Shown: positions 9,105-16,677 of the stretch, in pieces
How positions within the stretch are numbered: position 1 is the stretch's first letter
How the letters are laid out: every line of letters begins with the position of its first letter
Assembly (NCBI GenBank): GCA_035314825.1
Contig: DATFYX010000007.1
Location: 1 to 60,523, forward strand
Direction of reading: 5' to 3'
Source: Candidatus Eremiobacteraceae bacterium
GTDB taxonomy: Bacteria > Vulcanimicrobiota > Vulcanimicrobiia > Eremiobacterales > Eremiobacteraceae
Length of the DNA stretch: 60,523 bases
Translations under genes and position numbers: made by a program
The notes under the pieces: generated by a model
What the model saw: the letters and a program-made list of their open reading frames with translations, nothing else
What the model was told of the DNA's origin: nothing
The model's database searches: none

Positions 9105-9133
9105 TTGACAGGGTGGAGCGCCTTTTCTATAAT
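9105..9133 (+). promoter_or_regulatory. Consensus sigma-70 promoter for the yceD-rpmF-fab operon
   Basis: TTGACA at 9105-9110 and TATAAT at 9128-9133, exact consensus hexamers with a 17-bp spacer. A start near 9140 gives a leader of about 54 nt before the GTG at 9194. Confidence 0.88.
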
Positions 9134-9152
9134 GATGCAAGTCAAATCGATG

Positions 9153-9171
9153 GCCCGTCATCAGGACGGGC
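9153..9171 (+). promoter_or_regulatory. Leader hairpin upstream of yceD-rpmF
   Basis: Perfect 7-bp stem GCCCGTC / GACGGGC with loop ATCAG, followed by CTTTCG. It lies about 15 nt after the predicted transcription start and 22 nt before the yceD start. It could be a weak attenuator, a 5'-end stabiliser or a regulatory target; the T-run is too short to call a terminator. Confidence 0.5.
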
Positions 9172-9193
9172 TTTCGCGTGCGCAGGCATCCCC

Positions 9194-9700
9194 GTGAAAA
9201 TCTCAGTAGAACGGCTCTTTGGCCACGACGTCGAGGCCATCGAGATCGACCAGCATGTCCGGCTCGACGGCGACCTGGCCCGGCGTTATCCCGACGGGGT
9301 GCGCCTGCGCGCGGCGATCAGGCGCATGCAGCGCGGCGTGTACATGGAGGGCGAAGTCGCCGGCCGCGAAGCGGAGACGTGCGTGCGCTGCCTCGAACCG
9401 TTCGTGCGCGAGGCGCGCATCGAGATCGCCGAGGCCTTCAGCGAAGACGTCAGCCCGCAGGACGCGCAGTTCGCGGATCTGGCGCCGCTGGTGGATCGGA
9501 CGATCGACGTCAGCGAGCTCGTCGAGCAACTGCTCGAAGTCGACGAGCCGATGGCAGCGATCTGCGAGCCGCGATGTCGCGGCATATGCCCGCACTGCGG
9601 TGCGAACAGGAATCGCGAGCAATGCGCCTGCCATGAAGATCAGATCGACGAACGTCTGGCCGGCCTGGCAAAATTGATGCAAGAACCCGGAGTGAATTGA
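9194..9700 (+). CDS. yceD: DUF177/YceD family 23S rRNA accumulation protein
   Basis: 168 aa from GTG 9194. The frame is open back to 9113, but that start would lie inside the promoter -10 spacer, so it is rejected. The fold motif CVRCLEPF and a C-terminal Cys cluster (CRGICPHCGANRNREQCAC) match DUF177 proteins, which are needed for large-subunit rRNA accumulation and almost always precede rpmF. rpmF follows after 5 bp. Confidence 0.88.
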   Translation: MKISVERLFGHDVEAIEIDQHVRLDGDLARRYPDGVRLRAAIRRMQRGVYMEGEVAGREAETCVRCLEPFVREARIEIAEAFSEDVSPQDAQFADLAPLVDRTIDVSELVEQLLEVDEPMAAICEPRCRGICPHCGANRNREQCACHEDQIDERLAGLAKLMQEPGVN

Positions 9701-9705
9701 AGACG

Positions 9706-9903
9706 ATGGCGAATCCGAAACAAAAACGCAGCAAATCGAATACGCGGACCCGGCGCGCGACGTGGAAGACCAAAGCGCCGGCGCTCTCGACCTGTCCGCA
9801 GTGCCACCAGCCGCGCCGGCCGCACTTCGCGTGCCCGAACTGCGGCCACTACAACGATCGCATCGCGATCGCGCAAAAGGATGAGGCCAAGCCGGCCGGC
9901 TAG
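9706..9903 (+). CDS. rpmF: 50S ribosomal protein L32
   Basis: 65 aa. The classic N terminus ANPKQKRSKSNTR and a zinc ribbon with CPQC and CPNC pairs identify L32, zinc-binding (C+) form. An upstream in-frame TTG at 9697 would add three residues; the ATG is preferred. It lies between yceD and fabH. The usual next gene, plsX, is absent here. Confidence 0.96.
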   Translation: MANPKQKRSKSNTRTRRATWKTKAPALSTCPQCHQPRRPHFACPNCGHYNDRIAIAQKDEAKPAG

Positions 9904-9917
9904 GCCTGCACGCAATA

Positions 9918-11036
9918 ATGAACTACGGCGTCACGATCAGCGGAGTCGGCGCATACGCGCCGCCCGGCGTCCTCACCAACGAGGACCTCGAGAAGCTCGT
10001 GGACACGAGCGACGAGTGGATCGTGCAACGCACGGGCATGCGGCGCCGGCATATCGCAGCTCCCGATGAAGCGACTTCGGATCTCGCGATTCCCGCGGCG
10101 TTCGCCGCGCTCGACGCCGCCAAGCGGGCGCCCAGCGACATCCAGTGCGTCATCGTGGCGACAGCGACGCCGGATTATCTGTTTCCGGCCACCGCATGCA
10201 TCGTCGCCGCGCGTCTGGGCATCCCGGGCGCGGCGGCCTTCGACGTGTCGATCGGCTGCTCGGGTTTCGTCTACGCGCTGACCACCGCCGCGGCGCTCAT
10301 CCGTTCCGGCGTCTACGAGCGCATCTTGGTCATCGGTGCAGAGACGCTGTCGAAACTGGTCGACTATACGGATCGCGCGACGTGCGTCTTGTTCGGGGAC
10401 GGCGCCGGCGCGGTCGTGGTCGAGCGCTCGGATGAGGATTGCTTTCTCGGCAGCGAGCTCGGCGCCGAAGGCTCCGACCCGAGCGTGCTGTACCTGCCCG
10501 GCGGCGGCAGCCGCAACCCGCTCAATCGCGCGCTCAACGGGTACGTCGGGAACGGTCGAGCGAGTGACGGTCGAATGAATTCGACCGCTACAAGTGCGGC
10601 GAAGGGGAATGGGGCGGCGCACGAGCGCTTGGGCTATATCCAGATGCAGGGCCAGGCGGTCTTCAAGTTCGCGGTTCAGCAGATGGCGGGCTCGGTGCAG
10701 ACCGCGCTTGCCAAAGCCGGCCTCACGCCGGCCGACGTCGACTTCGTCGTGCCCCATCAGGCCAACAAGCGCATCGTCGACGCGACGATGAAGATGCTGG
10801 CGCTGCCGCTCGAGCGCTGTATCACCAATATCGACGAGTACGGCAATACGTCGTCGGCGTCGATCCCGCTCGCGCTGGCCGACTCGATCCGCGCAGGCCA
10901 GATCAAGAAGGGCAACGTGGTCGTGTTCGTGGCGTTCGGCGCCGGGCTGTCGTGGGGCGCTGTGGTGTGGCGCTGGCTGGGCGCGCCGGTCGGCGACGCG
11001 CGCGCGGCGGCACCGGCAAGCGCGGCACAAGCCTAA
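9918..11036 (+). CDS. fabH: 3-oxoacyl-ACP synthase III (FabH) with an in-frame palindromic-repeat insertion
   Basis: 372 aa. Condenses acetyl-CoA (or a branched starter) with malonyl-ACP to start fatty acid synthesis. The catalytic triad is complete: C114 in GCSGF, H280 in VPHQAN and N310 in EYGNTS. The protein is some 45 residues longer than typical FabH. Part of the excess is an insertion around residues 205-235, between the GGGSRNP loop and the conserved IQMQGQAVFKFAV strand, and part is an Ala-rich tail. Inside the insertion GRMNSTA (218-224) is encoded by the dispersed palindrome at 10569. The catalytic core is intact, so the loop probably tolerates it. First enzyme of a fabH-fabD-fabG-acpP operon. 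Confidence 0.95.
   Translation: MNYGVTISGVGAYAPPGVLTNEDLEKLVDTSDEWIVQRTGMRRRHIAAPDEATSDLAIPAAFAALDAAKRAPSDIQCVIVATATPDYLFPATACIVAARLGIPGAAAFDVSIGCSGFVYALTTAAALIRSGVYERILVIGAETLSKLVDYTDRATCVLFGDGAGAVVVERSDEDCFLGSELGAEGSDPSVLYLPGGGSRNPLNRALNGYVGNGRASDGRMNSTATSAAKGNGAAHERLGYIQMQGQAVFKFAVQQMAGSVQTALAKAGLTPADVDFVVPHQANKRIVDATMKMLALPLERCITNIDEYGNTSSASIPLALADSIRAGQIKKGNVVVFVAFGAGLSWGAVVWRWLGAPVGDARAAAPASAAQA
10569..10592 (+). repeat. Dispersed palindrome family 1, copy inside fabH
   Basis: Core GGTCGAAT-GA-ATTCGACC at 10569-10586, followed by the family tail CGCTACA. It is read in frame as GRMNSTA. A partial extra arm (GGTCGAGCGAGTGAC) precedes it. Confidence 0.85.
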
Positions 11037-11042
11037 GCCGGC

Positions 11043-12029
11043 ATGCCGACGCTCGGTGTCATCTTCCCCGGCCAGGGGTCGCAGAGCGTCGGGATGGGCG
11101 TCGACGTCGCCGAGCGCTTTCCCGTCTCGCGCGAGTGCTTCGCGCGCGCTTCCAAGATCCTCGGCTACGATCTGCTCGAGCTGTGCCGCAATGGCAGCGA
11201 CGAGCAACTGCGCGAGACGCGCGTCGGCCAGCCGGCGATCTTCACCGCCAACGTCGCCATCTGTCGCGCGGTCGAGACGCTCGGCCTGACGCCGATCGTG
11301 TCCGCGGGCCACTCGTTCGGCGAATACTGCTCGCTCACGATCGCCGGGTCGCTCACCTTTGACGAAGCCGCGCGGCTGGTGAACGAGCGCGGCTTAGCCA
11401 TGGGTGCTGCAGCCGATGAAGCGCCGGGCAGCATGGCTGCCGTGATCGGCTTCGATCAGGCGCGCGTCGCTGAGATGTGCGCGCAGGCCCGGCAAAGCAG
11501 CGGCGCCCGCGTCGATCTCGCCAACCTCAATGCGCCCATCCAGATCGTCGTCTCCGGCGATGAGGCCGGCGTCAACGCGCTGTGCGAGCTGGCAAAGGAG
11601 GCCGGCGCGAAGCGCGTCGTCACGCTCAACGTGTCGGGCGCCTGGCACAGCGAGCTGATGCGTCCGGCGGTCGCGCGCTTCAGCGCGTTCGTCGAGTCCG
11701 CGCGCATCGCGTTGCCGGCATTCGAGGTCATCAGCAACGTCGAGGTCGAGCCGTATCGATCGGTCGAGCAGATCCGGCGCTGTCTCATCGCCAGTCTGGT
11801 CTCGCGCGTGCGCTGGCACGAGACGGCCGTGGCGCTAGCGGCGCGCAAACCGGACTTTATCATCGAATGCGGCGCCAGCGCCGTGCTCGCTCCCATGATG
11901 CGCCGCTTGCCCGGCGTGGACGCGGAGCGCGTGATCCATGTCGCGGACGCGCAGGGCGTCGCAAAGCTCGCGCAGGCCGCCGGCGTCGCGCCGCGCGGCC
12001 AGGACACGGTCGGGAGCTCCCCGCTGTGA
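11043..12029 (+). CDS. fabD: Malonyl-CoA:ACP transacylase
   Basis: 328 aa. Loads malonyl groups onto ACP. PGQGSQSVGMG opens the protein; the nucleophile S91 sits in GHSFGEY (usually GHSLGEY) and the partner H202 in GAWHSELM. The C-terminal ~20 residues are an Ala/Gly-rich extension. It starts 6 bp after fabH and its stop overlaps the fabG GTG. Confidence 0.95.
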   Translation: MPTLGVIFPGQGSQSVGMGVDVAERFPVSRECFARASKILGYDLLELCRNGSDEQLRETRVGQPAIFTANVAICRAVETLGLTPIVSAGHSFGEYCSLTIAGSLTFDEAARLVNERGLAMGAAADEAPGSMAAVIGFDQARVAEMCAQARQSSGARVDLANLNAPIQIVVSGDEAGVNALCELAKEAGAKRVVTLNVSGAWHSELMRPAVARFSAFVESARIALPAFEVISNVEVEPYRSVEQIRRCLIASLVSRVRWHETAVALAARKPDFIIECGASAVLAPMMRRLPGVDAERVIHVADAQGVAKLAQAAGVAPRGQDTVGSSPL

Positions 12030-12772
12030 CTCGCACGCTCGAAGGCAAGACGGCTCTCGTCACGGGCGCGGGGACAGGCATCGGCCGCGCCATCGCGCAC
12101 GCGTTCGCGCAGGCGGGCGCGGCGGTCGTGCTCGCAGGCCGGCGCCGCGAGCCGCTCGAGGCGGTCAGGCAGGAGGTCGAGGGAGCCGGCGGAATGGCGC
12201 ACGTGCACGTGGCTGACGTTTCGCTGCAACCCGAGGCAGCGCAGCTCGTCGCCGCGGCGGTCAAAGCTTTGGGCCGTCTCGATGTCCTCGTCAACAACGC
12301 CGGGCGCACCTACGATCAGCTCATCTTGCGCATGAAATGGGATGAGCTCGACAAGACCCTGGCGACCAACCTGCAGTCGATGTTCTACACCTGTGCGGCA
12401 GCGGGAAAGGTCATGATAGGTCAGAAAAGCGGCTCGATCATCAATGTCACTTCCGTCGTGGCATTGACGGGAAATGCGGGGCAGAGCGCGTATGTCGCCT
12501 CGAAGGCCGGCGTGATCGGGCTTACGAAGTCGCTCGCGCAGGAGTTCGGGTCGCGCAACGTGCGCGTCAACGCCGTCGCTCCCGGATTCATCGAGACGGA
12601 GATGACCGCGTCGCTGCCCGACGCGCTCAAGCAGCAATACATGGGTCGCGTGCCGCTTCGCCGGTTTGGCAGCCCCGACGAGGTCGCTCGCGTGGCGGTG
12701 TTCTTGGCCAGCGACGCCGCGGCATACATGACCGGCCAGACGCTGGCCGTCGACGGCGGCCTGCACATGTAG
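12026..12772 (+). CDS. fabG: 3-oxoacyl-ACP reductase
   Basis: 248 aa, GTG start overlapping the fabD stop (GTGA). Classical short-chain dehydrogenase: TGAGTGIG cofactor motif, NNAG, catalytic Ser in NVTSVV, YVASK and the C-terminal TGQTLAVDGGL typical of FabG. Reduces 3-oxoacyl-ACP with NADPH in elongation. Position between fabD and acpP supports FabG over other SDRs. Confidence 0.94.
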   Translation: MTRTLEGKTALVTGAGTGIGRAIAHAFAQAGAAVVLAGRRREPLEAVRQEVEGAGGMAHVHVADVSLQPEAAQLVAAAVKALGRLDVLVNNAGRTYDQLILRMKWDELDKTLATNLQSMFYTCAAAGKVMIGQKSGSIINVTSVVALTGNAGQSAYVASKAGVIGLTKSLAQEFGSRNVRVNAVAPGFIETEMTASLPDALKQQYMGRVPLRRFGSPDEVARVAVFLASDAAAYMTGQTLAVDGGLHM

Positions 12773-12796
12773 TTCTATGGAGGTCATAAAAACCTG

Positions 12797-13036
12797 ATGT
12801 CAGTCTTCGAGAAAGTGAAGAAGACCATCGTCGAGCAGCTCGGCGTCGAGGAAAGCGAAGTGACGATGGATGCGTCGATCACCGACGACCTCGGCGCGGA
12901 TTCGCTCGACCAGGTGGAGCTCGTGATGGCGCTGGAGACCGAGTTCAATCTCGACATCCCCGATGAGGAGGCCGAGAAGATCAAGACGGTCGGCGACGCC
13001 GTCAAGTACATCGAAGAGGTCACCGAAAAGGCGTGA
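12797..13036 (+). CDS. acpP: Acyl carrier protein
   Basis: 79 aa, acidic. The phosphopantetheine attachment Ser36 lies in [15 protein letters not shown] good ribosome site (GGAGG at 12779-12783) lies about 13 nt before the start. Last gene of the fab operon; rnc/smc/ftsY, which often follow, are not here. Confidence 0.97.
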   Translation: MSVFEKVKKTIVEQLGVEESEVTMDASITDDLGADSLDQVELVMALETEFNLDIPDEEAEKIKTVGDAVKYIEEVTEKA

Positions 13037-13085
13037 CGGTCGCGCGCGGTTCCGCCCCGCTTCCGCACCCGCGCTAGCTAGGTCC

Positions 13086-14384
13086 ATGCTCGAATCTCTA
13101 TCCGGTCGCCTGTCGGCGATCTTCGCACGGTTGCGTTCCCGCGGCAAGCTGAGCGAAGCGGACGTCTCGGAGGTGCTCCGAGAGGTCCGCATCGCGCTGC
13201 TCGAAGCAGACGTCAATCTGGGCGTGGTGAAGGACTTCATCGCCTCGATCCGGCCGCGCGCCGTGGGCGCAGAGGTGCTCGAGTCGATGACGCCCGCGCA
13301 AGCCGTGATCGCGATCGTGCGCGACGGGTTGGTCGAACTGCTCGGCGCGCGTCTCGATCCGGTGCATTTCGAAGGCACGGGTGCGACCACGGTGATGCTG
13401 GCCGGGCTACAGGGCAGCGGCAAGACGACGCATGCCGCCAAGCTCGCGCTCTTGTGGAAGAACGAGGGCCGGCGGCCGCTGCTCGTGGCCTGCGACGTGC
13501 ACAGGCCGGCGGCCGTCGAGCAGTTGCGCATGCTCGGCGCCCAGATCGACGTGCCGGTCTACGCGGAGGACGGCGCGAGCGACGCGCCCGGGATCGCCGC
13601 GCGCGCGCTCGAGCAGGCGCGTGCCGCGGGCAACGCGGTCGTCGTCTTCGACACCGCCGGCCGGCTGCAGATCGACGAACCGATGATGGCCGAGCTCGAG
13701 CGCGTGAAGGCCGCGATCCGGCCGTCCGAGACGCTGCTCGTCGTGGACTCGATGACCGGTCAAGAGGCGGTCAACGTCGCGCAGGTCTTCGACCGGCGCA
13801 TCGGCCTGACGGGCACGATCCTCACCAAGCTGGACGGCGACAGCCGCGGCGGCGCCGCGCTCTCCATCCGGGCTGTGACGGGCAAGCCGGTCAAGTTCAT
13901 CGGCGTCGGCGAAAAGGTGACCGCGCTCGAGCCCTTCCACCCCGACCGTCTGGTGTCGCGCATCCTCGGCATGGGCGACATGCTCACGCTCATCGAGAAG
14001 AGTCAGCGCGTTTTTGACGAACGTCAAGCCAAAGAGCTCGCCACCAAGATCCGCACAGCGAGCTTCACCCTGGCGGACTTCCTGGACCAGCTGCGCCAGC
14101 TCAAACGCATGGGCTCGGTGCAGGACCTGCTTCGGATGATCCCGGGGATGGGGAAGCTCGGCGCCGTGCGCGACATCGACGATTCCGAGGTGGCGCGCGT
14201 CGAGGCGATCATCTTGTCGATGACGCCGAAGGAGCGAGCCGATCCGCGCGTTCTCAACGCCAGCCGCCGGCGGCGCATCGCGGCCGGCAGCGGCAGGACC
14301 GTCCAAGACGTGAATCGATTGATCAAACAATTCGAAGCGTCGCAGAAGATGATGAAGACGCTGGGCCGCGGGCGCGGCCGCTAG
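13086..14384 (+). CDS. ffh: Signal recognition particle protein Ffh
   Basis: 432 aa from the ATG giving MLESLSGRL. N domain helices, then the GTPase G domain (GLQGSGKTT, DTAGRLQIDE, TKLDGDSRGGAAL) and the Met-rich M domain with LLRMIPGMGKL and the SRRRRIAAGSG RNA-binding helix. It binds 4.5S RNA and signal sequences for co-translational targeting. Opens the ffh-rpsP-KH-rimM cluster. An upstream open stretch overlaps acpP and is not real coding. Confidence 0.96.
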   Translation: MLESLSGRLSAIFARLRSRGKLSEADVSEVLREVRIALLEADVNLGVVKDFIASIRPRAVGAEVLESMTPAQAVIAIVRDGLVELLGARLDPVHFEGTGATTVMLAGLQGSGKTTHAAKLALLWKNEGRRPLLVACDVHRPAAVEQLRMLGAQIDVPVYAEDGASDAPGIAARALEQARAAGNAVVVFDTAGRLQIDEPMMAELERVKAAIRPSETLLVVDSMTGQEAVNVAQVFDRRIGLTGTILTKLDGDSRGGAALSIRAVTGKPVKFIGVGEKVTALEPFHPDRLVSRILGMGDMLTLIEKSQRVFDERQAKELATKIRTASFTLADFLDQLRQLKRMGSVQDLLRMIPGMGKLGAVRDIDDSEVARVEAIILSMTPKERADPRVLNASRRRRIAAGSGRTVQDVNRLIKQFEASQKMMKTLGRGRGR

Positions 14385-14414
14385 ACCATCGCGAGAGCGA
14401 TCAGAGGAGAGACA

Positions 14415-14717
14415 TTGGCCGTCAAGATCAGACTGCGCCGCACGGGCGCGAAAAAACAGCCTTCATATCGCGTCGTCGTCGCCGACTCGGCGTCGCCCCG
14501 CGACGGACGTTTCATCGAGATCATCGGGCACTTCAACCCACGCCGCGAACCCGCCGAGCTCGTGCTCGACGAGGACAAAGTCAAACACTGGCTGGGCAAC
14601 GGCGCGCAGCCCTCGGACACCGTAGCGCGGCTGCTGGCCGCAAAGGGACTGTACGACAAGGCGAAAGTGCCGATGCGCAAACCGCGCGAGAAGCGCAAAG
14701 GAAAGTCAAATGCCTGA
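14415..14717 (+). CDS. rpsP: 30S ribosomal protein S16
   Basis: 100 aa, TTG start with a strong ribosome site (GAGGAGAG) just upstream. The S16 signature [23 protein letters not shown] is followed by [13 protein letters not shown]. The basic C-terminal tail overlaps the next start by 8 bp. Confidence 0.96.
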   Translation: MAVKIRLRRTGAKKQPSYRVVVADSASPRDGRFIEIIGHFNPRREPAELVLDEDKVKHWLGNGAQPSDTVARLLAAKGLYDKAKVPMRKPREKRKGKSNA

Positions 14718-15231
14718 CCGTCCGCCGGAGTTCACCGACATCGATCTGGATGACGAAGACGATCACGCCGCGACCGATCCGGCGCCCGTGCCCGCCGAGC
14801 CCGCTGATCTGGACGACGCTGACATCGATCTTGACGGCGATGAGGACGTAGACGAGGACGATGCGGAGGGCGACGACGAGGAGACCGGCGACGCGGACGT
14901 CGACCTCGATGAGGGCGCGGCGCCGGCGCCACAGGCGTCGCGTGCACCCTACGATGAGGATGACGAGGAGGAGCACGATGTCCGCGACGGCATCCAGCGG
15001 GCCGCGGCCGTGCTGAAGTACATCGTCGAGAACATCGTCGACGAGCCCGACCAGATCTCGATCGGCGCGACCGAGGACGACCGCGGGCCGGTCTTGCTCT
15101 TGCGCGTCGCCGAAGACGACCGCGGCAAGGTGATCGGCCGCCAAGGCCGCATCGTCCAAGCGATCAGGACGGTGGTCAAAGCGGCGACCATCGGCACGGG
15201 CGAGAAGGTCAGCGTCGAAATCATCGATTGA
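14710..15231 (+). CDS. KhpA-like KH-domain RNA-binding protein with long acidic N-terminal extension
   Basis: 173 aa, about twice the usual ~80 aa of KhpA. Residues ~95-173 are the KH domain with GKVIGRQGR (GxxG loop) and the conserved start of the helix [11 protein letters not shown]. Residues 1-92 are an unusual Asp/Glu-rich low-complexity stretch. KhpA proteins bind RNA and normally sit between rpsP and rimM, as here. The acidic arm may mimic nucleic acid and gate the KH surface; that is inference. Confidence 0.87.
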   Translation: MPDRPPEFTDIDLDDEDDHAATDPAPVPAEPADLDDADIDLDGDEDVDEDDAEGDDEETGDADVDLDEGAAPAPQASRAPYDEDDEEEHDVRDGIQRAAAVLKYIVENIVDEPDQISIGATEDDRGPVLLLRVAEDDRGKVIGRQGRIVQAIRTVVKAATIGTGEKVSVEIID

Positions 15232-15743
15232 GCGGCGCCGACCGGGATGCACAGGTGCTGGTCGGCCGAGTGGTCGGGGTGTTCGGATTGCGCGGCGACG
15301 TCAAGGTCGCCGCTTCTTTTTTGGAGCTGCGCCCAGGGTTGGCGCTGACCGGCCGCGCCCCCGGGCAAGATGCGCGCACGCTGATCATCGAGCGCGTGCG
15401 GCCTGCGACCGGCCACGTGCGGGTGCTGTTCGAAGGGGTGACCGACGCGGACCAGGCGCAGGCGCTGCGCGGCACGACGCTGCACGCGCGAGCCGCCGAT
15501 CTGCCGCCGCTGCCGGCCAATGCGTATCGCGAATCAGAACTTGTCGGTATGACGGTGACCGACGCCCGCCTTGGCGAACTCGGCGCTGTGGTCGGCGTCG
15601 CCCGCTATCCCGGCGCGGATATGCTCGTGGTCGGGCCCAAGCGCGCGCTGGTGCCGATGCTCGAAGCGTACGGCCTGACTGTCGACCGGGTCGCGAGAGT
15701 GATAACGACGCGTCTGCCGGCGGGTTTCGAGGACTTGTTGTGA
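15228..15743 (+). CDS. rimM: Ribosome maturation factor RimM
   Basis: 171 aa, TTG start overlapping the upstream stop (TTGA). N-terminal RimM domain with VGRVVGVFGLRGDVKV and a C-terminal PRC-barrel domain (YRESELVGMTV onward). Assists 30S head assembly around S19. trmD and rplS, its usual followers, are missing; proline dehydrogenase follows instead. A terminator-shaped hairpin lies in its first 100 nt. Confidence 0.92.
   Translation: MSGADRDAQVLVGRVVGVFGLRGDVKVAASFLELRPGLALTGRAPGQDARTLIIERVRPATGHVRVLFEGVTDADQAQALRGTTLHARAADLPPLPANAYRESELVGMTVTDARLGELGAVVGVARYPGADMLVVGPKRALVPMLEAYGLTVDRVARVITTRLPAGFEDLL
15292..15322 (+). terminator. Terminator-like hairpin with U-tract inside rimM
   Basis: Perfect 8-bp stem GCGGCGAC (15292-15299) / GTCGCCGC (15306-15313), loop GTCAAG, followed at once by TTCTTTTTT (15314-15322). 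It lies 64-95 nt into rimM. Shape fits an intrinsic terminator or attenuator; chance from codon bias cannot be excluded. Confidence 0.5.
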
Positions 15744-15765
15744 TGCTGTTCGCGGAGCCGCTGCG

Positions 15766-16677
15766 ATGATGCGCGCGGCGCTGCTGCGCGCGGCGGACAA
15801 CCGCGGGCTGCAGCATCTCATCATGCGCCATGGCCGGCGCTTCGGCGCCTACCGCTTCGTCGCGGGTGAGACCGTCGATGAGTTCATGGATGCCGTGCGG
15901 GAGACCAATCGGGCCGGCATGCGCGTCGCCGCCGGGCTGCTGGGAGAAGACGTGCGCAGCGGCGAGGACGCGGCCGGCGTGGCGAACGCCTACCGCGCGC
16001 TGATCGACCGGTTCGCCGCCGACCGTGCCGACGCCAACGTCGCCCTTAAGCTGACGCATCTCGGGCTGCCGATCGCTGCCGACCTAGCGGCCGGCAATCT
16101 CGACTCCGTCCTCGCCAAGGCCGCCGAGCATGGCAGCTTCGTGCGCATCGACATGGAGCAGTCCGAGCATACCGATGCGACGCTTGCCATCTATCGGGAA
16201 CTGCGGGCGCGAGGGATCGACAACGTCGGCGCGGTGCTGCAGGCGTACCTGTACCGTTCGGAGGCCGACCTGCGCGCGCTGCTGCCGCTTCAGCCGAGCC
16301 TGCGAATCGTCAAGGGCGCGTATCTGGAGCCTGCATCGATCGCATTTCCGCGCAAGCTCGACGTCGACCGCAATTACGTGCGCCTACTCGAGCTGTGCTT
16401 GCGCGAAGGCCGGTTCACGGCGATCGCGACCCACGACGACGCCATCATCGCGCACGCGATCGAGTTCATCCGGCGCGAGGCGATCGCGCACGACCGCTTC
16501 GAGTTCCAGATGCTCTACGGCGTGCGCCCACGGCTGCAGGCGGATCTCGTGCGGCGCGGGTACGGCTTGCGAATCGCGGTGCCGTTCGGTTCGCAGTGGT
16601 ATCCGTATTTCATGCGCAGGCTCGCGGAGCGGCCGGCCAATGTCATGTTCATGCTGCGCTCGATGTGGCGGGGATGA
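15766..16677 (+). CDS. Proline dehydrogenase family protein
   Basis: 303 aa TIM-barrel flavoenzyme of the stand-alone PRODH type. Visible motifs: LKLTHLGL, FVRIDMEQSEHTDATL, the RIVKGAYLEP strand, IATHDD and FEFQMLYGVRPRLQ near the C terminus. It oxidises L-proline (or a related imino acid) to pyrroline-5-carboxylate, passing electrons to FAD and the quinone pool. No pyrroline-5-carboxylate dehydrogenase is nearby. The stop overlaps the next start (ATGA), so it is coupled to a DapA-family enzyme. Confidence 0.88.
   Translation: MMRAALLRAADNRGLQHLIMRHGRRFGAYRFVAGETVDEFMDAVRETNRAGMRVAAGLLGEDVRSGEDAAGVANAYRALIDRFAADRADANVALKLTHLGLPIAADLAAGNLDSVLAKAAEHGSFVRIDMEQSEHTDATLAIYRELRARGIDNVGAVLQAYLYRSEADLRALLPLQPSLRIVKGAYLEPASIAFPRKLDVDRNYVRLLELCLREGRFTAIATHDDAIIAHAIEFIRREAIAHDRFEFQMLYGVRPRLQADLVRRGYGLRIAVPFGSQWYPYFMRRLAERPANVMFMLRSMWRG

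Noticed and set aside
9113-9193. N-terminal extension of YceD from an upstream GTG
   Set aside because: That start lies between the -35 and -10 hexamers of the promoter and the added residues do not match the family.
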